DNA of 64,000 bases. Source: Acidimicrobiaceae bacterium (GTDB taxonomy: Bacteria > Actinomycetota > Acidimicrobiia > Acidimicrobiales > Aldehydirespiratoraceae). The stretch spans positions 66,720 through 130,719 of the forward strand of contig JAPOYA010000005.1 in assembly GCA_026706815.1 (NCBI GenBank), given 5' to 3'. This document shows positions 1-8,414 of this stretch, piece after piece; position 1 is the stretch's first letter, and every line of letters starts with the position of its first letter. The notes beneath the pieces were generated by a model that saw nothing but the letters and a program-made list of their open reading frames with translations, was not told the origin of the DNA and did not search any database. The translations under genes and the position numbers were made by a program.

Positions 1-19
1 ACTCGGCGGTGGGTCATTC

Positions 20-54
20 TAATCCGCGCCACCGAGTTAATCCGTGCCACCGAG
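20..54. repeat. 17-bp unit repeated at 18-bp spacing
   Basis: TAATCCGYGCCACCGAG occurs at 20-36 and, with one T/C change, at 38-54. Each copy begins with TAA; the two TAAs are in one frame and may be the stop codon of a gene that lies off the left edge. The repeat ends just before the predicted promoter of the first gene. Confidence 0.7.
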
Positions 55-59
55 CGGAC

Positions 60-65
60 TAGATT
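60..65 (+). promoter_or_regulatory. Candidate leaderless -10 (TAGATT)
   Basis: TAGATT ends 9 bases before the ATG at 75 and no Shine-Dalgarno sequence is visible, so transcription may begin at or next to the start codon. No convincing -35 is seen. Confidence 0.45.
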
Positions 66-74
66 CGCACTCAG

Positions 75-1514
75 ATGAGGCGAAAGACCAAGCGAGGCAC
101 CAGTCCGAAGCACCCCCGAGTCCAGAGCCTTTCGATCGGAGCGGAAACGCCTACCAGCGCCGGCCCCCCCGAAAGCCGCTGTCCCAGCTGCGGTCAGCCG
201 GTCGACCACAGCCAAGACGCCTTCTCGCGCAGTGGATTCACAGAGGACACAACAGTTCTCGCGCCGATCAACAGAACTGGCCGCGTCGCTTGGTTTCTAG
301 TGGCGTTGTCGGCGGTGTTCGCGGCGGCATTGATCATCGGCCGGGATTCCTCTGAGCGCACACAGGATCGTGAGAACCTCCAGAATCCGAGTGAGGATCC
401 AATCGACAACCCGTCGATGCCGGGCGACGATTTCGCAACCGATGCCGCCAACGACCCCGACGGGGGCGTCAGCGCGTCTGAGATTCGTCGCAGAGAAATC
501 CTCGAAGCAGTCTCCCGACACTATTTTGCCCAGCACATAGGCGGCCATCAATTTGCGTATCTGGTGTCTGGCGAAGGGGCGATCGCCTTGGTGAACCCTG
601 CGGTCTCAACCGAATCGACTCAGCTTGTGGCCCCGTCCGAAGCAAATATGGACGACTTGTTAGCCGGTTACGGCCGCTTTGTGATGTATGACCGAGACTC
701 GGGAACGTACGGCTTTGTGGTTGGCGACGCACTGAGTGCTCCCTCTGTTCACCGACTCCCAGCGACATGGGGTCTGGTCATTGTGGGCGCTGGGGACCAT
801 CTTGCACTGGTGTTCGACGACCCCCCGGACCCTGCGAGGCTCTTCGTCGGAAGCAGCTCAGGAATATTCATGGTCGATCTGGAAGTACCGCTCGGAGCTA
901 CGCTTCTGGAGGTTCCCGGGCTCGGTGTGCTTGTCACCAGCGTGAACGGTGAGACATTTGTCAGCACCCAGGCCCAATTGGCCCACATCTCCGACTGGCC
1001 CGTGGTTGCTGCGAATGCTGTTCACCACGTTGAGTTCCGTTGTCCCAAAACGTTGGATTGCGTTGCGGTGTTGGTCGACCGTTCTTCTGGTAAGGCCGCA
1101 TCCTTGCCGAGAGAACTAGTCGACAATCTGAGGGACGGATCCCAAAGACTCACAATCTCACCCGACGGCGGACATCTGTTGTCGACGTCTTCAGACGTCA
1201 GCGATCCGCGTGAAGATCAATCCTTGCCGACCAGTTACCTCTACGATGTCGCCGCGAGCAATCTTGTGCTGCTCGAAGCCCCGGTTCCGGGCAGGGTGGC
1301 ATGGTCGCCGGACTCAAAGGTGGTTGCATGGCTCGACCCGATGACGACAACGAGACTGTCGGTTCTCAGAGTTGAGGACGCTCGGATCAATTCCGTCGAC
1401 CTGACGGTGTTCGGCGCGCCGGCGCCCGGCAGCGACGCTCTGCTCCTGCTCCCGCCGAACCCCTGCCCCGCCATCGCCTCAAGCGATGCGCCGTGTGTGC
1501 CCGGTTCTAGTTGA
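75..1514 (+). CDS. Membrane-anchored protein with TolB-like beta-propeller signatures
   Basis: The 479-residue product has a basic N-terminus, a single CPSCG knuckle (C36, C39), and one membrane segment at about residues 71-89. A long Asp/Glu/Pro-rich linker then leads to a large, probably extracytoplasmic domain. Two stretches, near SPDGGHLLSTSS and VAWSPDSKVVAWLD, resemble the PD40/TolB propeller signature; this is a weak family clue, not a firm assignment. Only half of a zinc ribbon is present, so metal binding by a monomer is doubtful. Substrate and role are unknown. The start at 75 is supported by a TAGATT hexamer 9 bases upstream. Its last 8 bases overlap the convergent gene on the minus strand. 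Confidence 0.75.
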   Translation: MRRKTKRGTSPKHPRVQSLSIGAETPTSAGPPESRCPSCGQPVDHSQDAFSRSGFTEDTTVLAPINRTGRVAWFLVALSAVFAAALIIGRDSSERTQDRENLQNPSEDPIDNPSMPGDDFATDAANDPDGGVSASEIRRREILEAVSRHYFAQHIGGHQFAYLVSGEGAIALVNPAVSTESTQLVAPSEANMDDLLAGYGRFVMYDRDSGTYGFVVGDALSAPSVHRLPATWGLVIVGAGDHLALVFDDPPDPARLFVGSSSGIFMVDLEVPLGATLLEVPGLGVLVTSVNGETFVSTQAQLAHISDWPVVAANAVHHVEFRCPKTLDCVAVLVDRSSGKAASLPRELVDNLRDGSQRLTISPDGGHLLSTSSDVSDPREDQSLPTSYLYDVAASNLVLLEAPVPGRVAWSPDSKVVAWLDPMTTTRLSVLRVEDARINSVDLTVFGAPAPGSDALLLLPPNPCPAIASSDAPCVPGSS

Positions 1515-1851
1515 CGTCGCTGTCTGAGGGCTTGCGGTAGTCCTCAATGCAGCGTTCAGAGAGCGGGACGGGAATGTTGTGGCGGGTGGCGTCACGATGC
1601 GAAATGTGCGTGCTCGGCGGCAACGGGTTCTCGCGCAGCGAGCGGTTGAGCCTCTCGCCCCCTTCGGCGAGAGCGTCGTAAGCCGGGCTGGTGCCGGCGC
1701 CGACCGCCCCTGTGATGTGACGGGCCGCGGTGAAGACGTCGGATTCGGCGGGAGGACGGGGCGCGGGCCGCATCACCCGCCGGATGAAGGAGCGCAGAGG
1801 TCTCCGGCTGCGGACTCTGCGGGGATCGTCGGGGTCGATGAGCGGGTCCAT
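1507..1851 (-). CDS. Hypothetical Arg/Pro-rich protein
   Basis: I do not recognise this 114-residue protein. It starts MDPLIDPDDPRRVRSRR, is rich in Arg and Pro in its first third, and has no membrane segment or Cys pair. A reading frame extends further upstream, but the start at 1851 is preferred because GGAGAA lies at a good Shine-Dalgarno distance before this ATG. It converges with the propeller-protein gene and overlaps its end by 8 bases. The protein could be soluble and nucleic-acid associated given its charge, but that is only a guess. Confidence 0.55.
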   Translation of the reverse strand: MDPLIDPDDPRRVRSRRPLRSFIRRVMRPAPRPPAESDVFTAARHITGAVGAGTSPAYDALAEGGERLNRSLRENPLPPSTHISHRDATRHNIPVPLSERCIEDYRKPSDSDVN

Positions 1852-1993
1852 GTGTCTTCTCCGGGCTGGTTCGCCTCGCCCGAGACTGCCAGGCGATGAG
1901 CCCACCGTATCCTTGGCCCGCACAGCCTGCTGAAGATGTTCACGAGATGTTCACGCTACGATCCACCACGACCAGAGCCTTAGAGAGAACCCG

Positions 1994-3553
1994 ATGACAA
2001 TCATCCACACCAGTCCTTTGCCCAACGTGGAGATCCCAGAAGTCTCCATAACTGAACTGGTTATGCGGCACGCGCAGAGCGTTCCCGACCGCCTGGCCAT
2101 CACCGACGCGGGGTCTTCCTCCTACACCTTCTCCGAACTCGACTCGGCGATCCGATCCATGGCCGGCGGTCTGGCAGCTCGGGGCTTCGGCCCTGGTGAC
2201 GTTCTCGGGATCATGGCCCCCAACATCCCCGAGTACGCGCTCGTGTTCCATGCCGTAGGCGTGGCCGGAGCCACAATCACCACAATCAATCCGACCTACG
2301 GCGCAGAAGAAGTCCGTTTCCAGCTGCAGGATTCGGGAGCGTCGTTGCTGTTGACGATTCCGGCGTTCCTGGAAGTCGCGCTGGCCGCTGTCGAAGGAAC
2401 CCGGATCAGCGAGGTGATCGTGGCAGGGGAGGCCCCGCAGGGAGCAGCAGACATCACGCCGATGGCTTCGCTCATGGGCGATCCGGTCGGACAGGTCGCC
2501 GTCGACCTCCACGACGACGTGATGGTGCTGCCGTACTCGTCGGGCACCACAGGCCTGCCCAAGGGGGTGATGCTCACCCACCGCAATCTGGTTGCCAACG
2601 TCTGCCAGATGGAGCACGTGCTCCAATACGACGAAGACGAAGTGGGACTCGCGGCTCTGCCCTTCTTCCACATCTACGGGATGCAGGTCCTGATGAACGG
2701 CCTGCTCGCCAACGGCGTGACCGTGGTGACCATGCCCCGGTTCGACCTGGAAGCGGCACTGGCGCTCGTGCAGTCGTTGCGGATCACCCGTTTCTTCGCG
2801 GTCCCCCCGATGGTGCTGGCATTGGCCAAGTCACCGCTTGTGGAGAACTACGACCTGTCAAGCCTCAAACAGGTGTTCTCGGGCGCGGCCCCGCTCGGCG
2901 CCGACCTGGCAGAGGAGGCGGCTGACCGCGTGGGCTGCGAAATCGTTCAGGGCTACGGCATGACCGAACTCAGCCCGGTCACCCACGCCACTCCCGAAGG
3001 GAGTTATCGGCCCGGCACCAGCGGCACAGCGGTGTCCAACACCGAGTGCCGCATCGTCGACCCCGAAACAGGCGAGGATCAAGACGTCGGCAGCCGAGGC
3101 GAACTGTGGGTCCGCGGCCCGATGGTGATGAAGGGCTACCTCAACAACCCCGAGGCCACCGCCGAGACCATCGACGCAGACGGCTGGCTGCACACCGGCG
3201 ACGTAGCCGTGCTCGACGAAGCGGGGCACTACTCGATCGTGGACCGCATCAAGGAGCTCATCAAATACAAGGGCTTCCAGGTGCCGCCCGCGGAGATCGA
3301 AGCCGTGCTCATCACCCATCCGGCGATCGTCGATGTGGCGGTGATCGGTGTTGACGACGTCGAAGCCGGCGAGATCCCCAAAGCCTTCGTGGTGTGCGCT
3401 GCGGGCTCGACCGTGACCCTTGAAGAGGTCCAGACACTCGTGGGCGAGCATCTGGTGAGCTACAAACAGGTGCGCCTGCTCGAAGTGATCGACGCGATCC
3501 CCAAGAGCGCGTCCGGCAAGATTCTGCGCCGCGAGCTGCGCGGACGCGAGTAA
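1994..3553 (+). CDS. Acyl-CoA synthetase, 4-coumarate-CoA ligase-like
   Basis: This 519-residue ANL-superfamily enzyme should activate a carboxylic acid with ATP to an acyl-adenylate and then form the CoA thioester. The ATP-binding motif SSGTTGLPKG is at about residue 182, followed by YGMTE, GELWVRGP, the GWLHTGD hinge region, and the A10 lysine in SASGKILRREL at about residue 505, so all core motifs are intact. Length is typical. The DRIKELIKYKGFQVPPAEIE stretch is characteristic of 4CL-like and medium/long-chain acyl ligases; the actual acid cannot be read from sequence. It stands alone between unrelated genes, so no pathway is implied. TAGAGA lies 7 bases before the ATG, a weaker match to the leaderless pattern seen elsewhere. 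Confidence 0.9.
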   Translation: MTIIHTSPLPNVEIPEVSITELVMRHAQSVPDRLAITDAGSSSYTFSELDSAIRSMAGGLAARGFGPGDVLGIMAPNIPEYALVFHAVGVAGATITTINPTYGAEEVRFQLQDSGASLLLTIPAFLEVALAAVEGTRISEVIVAGEAPQGAADITPMASLMGDPVGQVAVDLHDDVMVLPYSSGTTGLPKGVMLTHRNLVANVCQMEHVLQYDEDEVGLAALPFFHIYGMQVLMNGLLANGVTVVTMPRFDLEAALALVQSLRITRFFAVPPMVLALAKSPLVENYDLSSLKQVFSGAAPLGADLAEEAADRVGCEIVQGYGMTELSPVTHATPEGSYRPGTSGTAVSNTECRIVDPETGEDQDVGSRGELWVRGPMVMKGYLNNPEATAETIDADGWLHTGDVAVLDEAGHYSIVDRIKELIKYKGFQVPPAEIEAVLITHPAIVDVAVIGVDDVEAGEIPKAFVVCAAGSTVTLEEVQTLVGEHLVSYKQVRLLEVIDAIPKSASGKILRRELRGRE

Positions 3554-3642
3554 CCGGAGTCTGCGCCGCCGACACCGAGCGTTCAGCTAGCCCGAACATC
3601 ACAGTCGGCACATCGCAGTGCCGTTAGCCGCCGGCCTGTAGA

Positions 3643-3648
3643 TAGCGT
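3643..3648 (+). promoter_or_regulatory. Candidate leaderless -10 (TAGCGT)
   Basis: TAGCGT ends 8 bases before the ATG at 3657; no Shine-Dalgarno is visible in the spacer. Confidence 0.45.
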
Positions 3649-3656
3649 CAGCAGCC

Positions 3657-4637
3657 ATGCTGCTTGAAGAGTTGGTAGCGCAGCGAGGCCATCTCATCGT
3701 CGACGGGGCCATGGGCACCGAAATGTTCGCTCGAGGCTTGATGCCCGGCGATGCACCTGAACGGATGAACCTGGACGCCGGCGAAAAGGTGCAGGAGATC
3801 CATCAGGCCTACGTCGACGCAGGTTCTGACATCTTCTTGAGCAACTCTTTCGGGGGCACGCGTTATCGGCTGGCATTGCACAAACTCGACGATCGAGTGA
3901 TTGAAGTCAACGAGGCAGCCGGCGCCAATGGCCGAATTGTCGCCGACCGGGCGGACCGCAAGATCCTGGTGGCCGGCTCGGTCGGGCCGACGGGGGAGCT
4001 GATCGCGCCGCTGGGGCCCCTTGAATTCACAGACGCCGTTTCCGCTTTCGCCGAACAAGCAGAGGGACTCAGCCGCGGAGGCGTCGACATTGTCTGGGTC
4101 GAGACCATGAGTTCGCTGGTGGAGGTTGAAGCTGCCGTTGTCGGAACCCGGAAGAGCTGCGATCTGCCGATAGCGGTCACCATGAGTTTTGATACCGCCG
4201 GCCGGACCATGATGGGCGTCACCGGTGAAGAGGCTGCCGTACGCCTCACCGAACTCGGAGTTGCGGCTATGGGGGCCAACTGTGGCAACAACCTTCCCGA
4301 TACCGAGGCTGCCTTGGGCGAGATGCGAGCGGTCAGCAGCGTGCCAGTCATATCGAAGGCAAACGCCGGGATACCCCAATGGCACGGCTCGGAGCTCAGC
4401 TACAGCGGCACCCCCGAAGTCATGGGCGCACACGCCCACCGCGTGCGTCAAGCCGGCGCGGGGATAATCGGTGGCTGCTGTGGGAACACCCCCGCGCACG
4501 TGTCGTTCATCCGGGGCGTCCTCGACGGCACGATTCCGGTGCCGGAAGTCCGGACGCCGAACGGTTCCACGAGTCGCCGAAGTCACGCGGCCCGCGACGA
4601 GGATCGCTCCGGCAGGCGCCGACGACGCCGTGGTTGA
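3657..4637 (+). CDS. Homocysteine S-methyltransferase family protein
   Basis: The product (326 residues) is a single homocysteine-binding TIM-barrel domain as found in betaine- and S-methylmethionine-homocysteine methyltransferases and in the first module of MetH. It opens with DGAMGTEMFARGL and carries the zinc-binding cysteines in GANCGNN (about residue 208) and GGCCGNTPAH (about residues 273-274). It should transfer a methyl group to homocysteine to make methionine; the methyl donor cannot be decided, and there are no cobalamin or folate modules. The last 30 residues are basic and low-complexity. It is preceded by a leaderless-type promoter and followed by an F420-type oxidoreductase, with no clear functional link. 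Confidence 0.85.
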   Translation: MLLEELVAQRGHLIVDGAMGTEMFARGLMPGDAPERMNLDAGEKVQEIHQAYVDAGSDIFLSNSFGGTRYRLALHKLDDRVIEVNEAAGANGRIVADRADRKILVAGSVGPTGELIAPLGPLEFTDAVSAFAEQAEGLSRGGVDIVWVETMSSLVEVEAAVVGTRKSCDLPIAVTMSFDTAGRTMMGVTGEEAAVRLTELGVAAMGANCGNNLPDTEAALGEMRAVSSVPVISKANAGIPQWHGSELSYSGTPEVMGAHAHRVRQAGAGIIGGCCGNTPAHVSFIRGVLDGTIPVPEVRTPNGSTSRRSHAARDEDRSGRRRRRRG

Positions 4638-4730
4638 CGTCTCATCGCTGCTCACCGGTTTGTCGCCGTGTCAGCTTGATGTGCTTGCATGCGGGTGAAC
4701 CGCTAGCTGTACTGTTCAGCGAGGTAGGCG

Positions 4731-5669
4731 ATGCCGACGACCCCGATACTCTCCGCGATGCTGATCACGTTTTCGGCCGACGATCCTGGAGGCTGGACGC
4801 ACTTGGTTGAGCAGGCCGAGGTGGCGGACCGCGCCGGTATCGATCGGCTGGCACTGGCCGACCATGTGGTTTTCGGGGAGAACCTCGAAGCCTACAGCGA
4901 CCCCAGAACCGGGGGTCTCGCAGGTGGCCGCCAACCGACCGGTCCAGACGGACACTGGCTGGAACCGCTGACCACGATCGCCCATCTGACCGCGGTGACC
5001 GAACGAGTCCGGTTCATCACCGGGATCTTGATCGCGGCGTTGCGCCGACCAGTGGTGCTGGCCAAGACGCTGGCCACCATTGACGTATTGTCTCAAGGCA
5101 GAGTCGACCTGGGAGTCGGGGTCGGTTGGCAGCGGGAGGAATACGAAGCCGCCGGACTCGACTACCGCGACCGAGGGGCGCAACTCAACCACACTCTTGA
5201 GGTGTGCCAGACGCTGTGGAGTCGACAGGTCGCTGAGCATTCCTCGGATCGCTTGCAATTCTCGCGGATCCACCAGATGCCCAAACCCTCCCAAGCGGGG
5301 GGTGTGCCGATCTGGGTCAGCGGCACCGTCAACAGAGCCTCGATGCGCCGTCTCGCCCGATTCGGCGCCGGCTGGATCCCCTGGGGGCCAGACGCTGCCG
5401 ACATCACGAGTGGCATTGCCAGAATGAGGGCAGCGGTCAGCGCGGAAGGCCGCGATCCTGGTGACATCGAAGTGGTGTCGAACCTCGGCATTGCGACCCG
5501 CGACGACGGTTCGTTCGACATTGAAGCCACCATGTCGCCGGTCCCTGGACTCATCGAGGCCGGAGTGACCGACTTTCGACTCGGTCTGGGCTCCGACCCC
5601 GAAGCGCTCAGTGCAGAGCGGCGGATTCGCGAACTGGTCGCCGGGTTCGATGCTGTGAGCGGCCGCTGA
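4731..5669 (+). CDS. LLM-class F420-dependent oxidoreductase
   Basis: A 312-residue luciferase-like monooxygenase-fold protein. The early segment GIDRLALADHVVFGENL, the TERVRFITGILIA strand and LSQGRVDLGVGVGWQREEY are typical of the actinobacterial F420-dependent subfamily. Such enzymes transfer hydride between reduced F420 and a substrate that varies widely; no substrate can be named here. Length is normal for the family and no insert is seen. The ATG at 4731 has a purine-rich stretch (AGCGAGG) upstream. A second probable F420/flavin-binding protein is encoded at 6104, which fits an organism that makes F420. Confidence 0.85.
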   Translation: MPTTPILSAMLITFSADDPGGWTHLVEQAEVADRAGIDRLALADHVVFGENLEAYSDPRTGGLAGGRQPTGPDGHWLEPLTTIAHLTAVTERVRFITGILIAALRRPVVLAKTLATIDVLSQGRVDLGVGVGWQREEYEAAGLDYRDRGAQLNHTLEVCQTLWSRQVAEHSSDRLQFSRIHQMPKPSQAGGVPIWVSGTVNRASMRRLARFGAGWIPWGPDAADITSGIARMRAAVSAEGRDPGDIEVVSNLGIATRDDGSFDIEATMSPVPGLIEAGVTDFRLGLGSDPEALSAERRIRELVAGFDAVSGR

Positions 5670-5804
5670 GAGGCTGCGCGCAGCGAGCAAGAGCGGGGGA
5701 CGAGCACACATTCTCCGGCGCCTCGGTGGATTCACATAAAGGCTCTCTAGGCTGTGCGTGCGGAGTTCGCGTTGAACGCCGCCGTAATCGAAAGGAATGC
5801 CCAG

Positions 5805-6005
5805 ATGCCTACGGGCACAGTGAAGTTTTTCAACAACGAGAAAGGCTACGGATTCATCTCCCGTCAAGACGGCGACGATGTGTTCGTGCACTTCTCCAAC
5901 ATCGACGGTTCCGGGTTCCGAACTCTTGAGGAAGGCCAAAACGTGGAGTTTGAGATCGGTCCGGGCCGCAAGGGCGACGAAGCCCTGTCCGTCCGAGTGA
6001 TCTGA
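5805..6005 (+). CDS. Cold-shock protein, CspA family
   Basis: A 66-residue single-domain protein with both RNA-binding signatures, [15 protein letters not shown] and DVFVHFSNI. It binds single-stranded RNA and DNA as an RNA chaperone. The reading frame is open further upstream, but ATG at 5805 is the right start because it gives the canonical [10 protein letters not shown]-terminus and has AAAGGA 8 bases before it. The gene has its own long leader (over 100 bases from the previous gene) and is followed by a strong intrinsic terminator, so it is probably transcribed alone. Cold-shock genes are often regulated through such leaders, although no specific structure was identified. Confidence 0.95.
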   Translation: MPTGTVKFFNNEKGYGFISRQDGDDVFVHFSNIDGSGFRTLEEGQNVEFEIGPGRKGDEALSVRVI

Positions 6006-6045
6006 GCGAACTCTCGTTCACCTTCGCGTCGACAACCAATCTGGG

Positions 6046-6074
6046 AAAAGGCACCCTGAGGGTGCCTTTTCTTA
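6046..6074 (+). terminator. Rho-independent terminator after the cold-shock gene
   Basis: A perfect 11-bp stem is formed by AAAAGGCACCC (6046-6056) and GGGTGCCTTTT (6060-6070) around a TGA loop, followed by CTTATT. The A-tract and T-tract on the two sides mean it could also work on the minus strand. It is the clearest intrinsic terminator in the window. Confidence 0.9.
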
Positions 6075-6091
6075 TTCTCGTGAGGAAGTTC

Positions 6092-6097
6092 TAGCCT
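6092..6097 (+). promoter_or_regulatory. Candidate leaderless -10 (TAGCCT)
   Basis: TAGCCT ends 6 bases before the ATG at 6104, directly after the cold-shock terminator, as expected for a new transcription unit. Confidence 0.5.
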
Positions 6098-6103
6098 GAG
6101 CGC

Positions 6104-6571
6104 ATGGCCGAGAACAGACGAGACCTGATCCGCATGAGCGAAGCCGAGGTCGACGCGTTCATCGAGGAGCAGAAGAGCCTTCAGGTGGGGACGATCGAGC
6201 GCGACGGCAGCATTCACCTGTCGACCCTGTGGTTCGCTTGCGTAGACAAGCGGGTGGTCTTCGAGACCTACACGAAATCCCAGAAGATCAAGAATCTCCG
6301 AAGAGACCCGAGAATCACCCTCCTGTGGGAAGACGGCGATGTCTATGACCGACTGCGGGGCGTGATGGTCAAGGGAACGGCTCGGCTCGTGGCCGACCAC
6401 TCCGAGGTGTTTCCACTCGCCCTTGAGGTGATGAAACGGAACCAACCCGATATCCCTGAGGAGCTCTTGGAGCAGGCGGCTGCTCAGATGGCCGCCAAGC
6501 GGACGGCTGTGGTGGTCGAACCCCTGAAGGTCGTCAGCTGGGACCATCGCAAACTCTCCGGCCTTTACTGA
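6104..6571 (+). CDS. Pyridoxamine 5'-phosphate oxidase-like flavin/F420-binding protein
   Basis: This 155-residue protein has the split-barrel fold signature of the PNPOx-like family: an opening helix, the GTIERDGSIHLSTLWF strand pair, the TKSQKIKNLRRDPRI segment that contacts the cofactor phosphate, and VMVKGTARLV. Actinobacterial relatives bind F420 or FMN and reduce diverse substrates. The exact reaction is not predictable. It lies alone between the cold-shock terminator and a convergent gene, with its own predicted promoter. The TGA stop is inside the first copy of a perfect 19-bp tandem duplication. Confidence 0.85.
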   Translation: MAENRRDLIRMSEAEVDAFIEEQKSLQVGTIERDGSIHLSTLWFACVDKRVVFETYTKSQKIKNLRRDPRITLLWEDGDVYDRLRGVMVKGTARLVADHSEVFPLALEVMKRNQPDIPEELLEQAAAQMAAKRTAVVVEPLKVVSWDHRKLSGLY

Positions 6572-6604
6572 ACCTCCTGTTGGACACTGAACCTCCTGTT
6601 GGAC
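6567..6604. repeat. Perfect 19-bp tandem duplication over a stop codon
   Basis: ACTGAACCTCCTGTTGGAC occurs at 6567-6585 and again at 6586-6604. The stop codon TGA (6569-6571) of the PNPOx-like gene is in the first copy. Confidence 0.95.
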
Positions 6605-6615
6605 AACGCGCAGTC

Positions 6616-7548
6616 TCAGGCGAGCTGACTGGGATTTCCGCTGCGGTCGCTCAGCACAGCCGCCTCGATGATTCTCAAAGTTCCGACACCGGCAGCGAGT
6701 TCGGGCCAGGGCTCCGCCCGCTGTTCGGCCACCGCTTTGAGGCGTTGTAGCTGGGACACGAATCCGAGGGCGTGGAGCGGTTCTTGGCTCTGAGCCGAGG
6801 CGATTTCGCTGCCATCGGCCTCAAGCACGGGAAACGGCCACAACCCGAGAGAAACGACGGCGGTGGCGCCGGCGGCTTCAATGTCGGCTCCGGGGGGTTC
6901 GGCGCCCCAGCGGAACTCGGCGCGTATCAGGCGCCCGTCCTCAAGGCGAAGGTCCAACTCGCCGGCACTGTCGAAGCCGTCCGGCCGGTGCAGCTTGGCC
7001 GAGACCTCCACCACTCGTTGAGCGGCCGCGGCGAGCAGGACCGGCAGCAGGCGACCCCCCAGATCCAAAGTCGCGCCGCTCCTCTCTGGCGAAGCGCTGT
7101 GCCAGGCGGGGCGAACACCGTTGGCCCGCAGCACCAGGTGATGCGCGTCTTTGAGATCGTTGATCGCGGTGAGCCCCCGGCGCACCAACTGCGCGTGCAG
7201 GAGATTGGCGCCGAGCATCGCCTTCGGTCTGTGGGCGGCGTGTCGATGGGACGCGCCGCCCGTCGAGCTCACAGCGACCGGCGATTCGACGACAAGGGGA
7301 CGATCCGGCGGAATTTGAGCCAATACCTCGCCGGTATCGCCCGGAGGCGCCGCGACCACGAGCATGTCGGCGTGTTTGATCATGTCGTCCACGGTCAGTT
7401 CCTCACAGCCGAGTGCCGCGGCAACCGCGCCGGCCCGTCCCGAAGAACGCCCGCCGATCCCTATGAGCTCGACTCCGGGAACGGCGCGCGAGGATTCTGC
7501 GTGGAGGACCGCCGCTCTGCCCGCGCCGATGATCGCCAGTCTGGTCAT
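6616..7548 (-). CDS. Gfo/Idh/MocA-family protein lacking usual catalytic residues
   Basis: The 310-residue product begins with a Rossmann motif (LAIIGAGRAAVLHAES) and follows the layout of Gfo/Idh/MocA NAD(P)-dependent oxidoreductases, with a C-terminal beta-sheet domain. The family's catalytic lysine, normally in an EKP motif, is replaced: the sequence reads VVESPVAV with Ser at residue 89. In the later GATLDLGGRLLPVLL segment the expected His is Arg. It may therefore bind a dinucleotide without sugar dehydrogenase activity, or use another chemistry. It converges with the PNPOx-like gene. A 21-bp tandem repeat precedes the start. No Shine-Dalgarno or -10 motif stands out upstream. Confidence 0.75.
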   Translation of the reverse strand: MTRLAIIGAGRAAVLHAESSRAVPGVELIGIGGRSSGRAGAVAAALGCEELTVDDMIKHADMLVVAAPPGDTGEVLAQIPPDRPLVVESPVAVSSTGGASHRHAAHRPKAMLGANLLHAQLVRRGLTAINDLKDAHHLVLRANGVRPAWHSASPERSGATLDLGGRLLPVLLAAAAQRVVEVSAKLHRPDGFDSAGELDLRLEDGRLIRAEFRWGAEPPGADIEAAGATAVVSLGLWPFPVLEADGSEIASAQSQEPLHALGFVSQLQRLKAVAEQRAEPWPELAAGVGTLRIIEAAVLSDRSGNPSQLA

Positions 7549-7568
7549 GTCGGCCGGACCGGCGCGGC

Positions 7569-7610
7569 GCTGATCTCACAAGCAACGCTGCTGATCTCGC
7601 AAGCAACGCT
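7569..7610. repeat. 21-bp tandem repeat upstream of the Gfo/Idh/MocA gene
   Basis: Two 21-bp units, starting at 7569 and 7590, share GCTGATCTCRCAAGCAACGCT with one difference. They lie in the divergent intergenic region before the genes at 7548 (minus) and 7703 (plus). Confidence 0.85.
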
Positions 7611-7702
7611 GCGGGGTCTGAAACACACGGGGGTCCAAGTTCGGTACTGTCTCATAGCCAGTCAATTATGAGGGGTCTTGACCGCAAGGAGCTGTTCAAC
7701 GA

Positions 7703-8413
7703 ATGAGTCACCACGATCTTCTCGAAGTCCAACGCCTTGATGTTGAGGCCGGCCAGTTGTCGCACAAGAGAGCCGTGCTCCCGCAGCGGGACTCGCTTGC
7801 AACCGCGCAGGTCGAACGTCGACGCCTCACCGACGAGATCGATCAACTCGCACTGACTCAGGTCGAGGTCGCAACACGGCAGAAACGCTATGAGGACGAG
7901 GCTCAGATCGTCGCTGCCAAGATCGAAACCGATGAGGTGCGCCTGTACAGCGGCGAGGTCACAGCGCTGCGCGACCTGCAAGCCCTGCAGGACGAGATCG
8001 CGTCACTGCGAAACCGCCAGAGCGATCTCGAGGACGAAGCTCTCACCGCGATGGAAGAGGCCGAATCGCTGGCTTCACAGGTTGCAGGGCTCAGTTCCGA
8101 GGCCGAAATCATCGATCGGCGGATCGGTGCTCTGACAGCCGAGATAGAAGCGGCCGAGTCAGCGATCGACGCCCAACTCGAAGTCATCCGCTCGAACCGC
8201 GAAAGTCTCGAAGCCGCGCTCGACAGCTCCCTGCTCGGCGACTACCAGCGTCTGCGCCCGATGTTCGGCTCAGCGACCGTTGTGCGCTTCGAGGGAGGGA
8301 AGTGCGTTGGCTGCCCGTCGATGATGCCGGCGATGGAGGTCGATCGGATGAAGCACACCACGGACTCCGACGTGTTGTCATGCGACGAGTGCGGCCGGAT
8401 CGTTCTGCTCTGA
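7703..8413 (+). CDS. Coiled-coil protein with C-terminal C4 zinc ribbon
   Basis: The 236-residue product has a long heptad-rich coiled coil over about residues 5-175, then a zinc ribbon: CVGC at about residue 199 and CDEC near the end. This matches the conserved bacterial family of zinc-ribbon, putative nucleic-acid-binding proteins (CT398/DUF164-like), structurally a long helical hairpin with a metal-binding knob. Partners are not established. AAGGAG about 12 bases upstream supports the ATG at 7703. One base separates its stop from the GTG of the following membrane protein, so the two are probably co-transcribed. Confidence 0.85.
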   Translation: MSHHDLLEVQRLDVEAGQLSHKRAVLPQRDSLATAQVERRRLTDEIDQLALTQVEVATRQKRYEDEAQIVAAKIETDEVRLYSGEVTALRDLQALQDEIASLRNRQSDLEDEALTAMEEAESLASQVAGLSSEAEIIDRRIGALTAEIEAAESAIDAQLEVIRSNRESLEAALDSSLLGDYQRLRPMFGSATVVRFEGGKCVGCPSMMPAMEVDRMKHTTDSDVLSCDECGRIVLL

Positions 8414-8414
8414 C

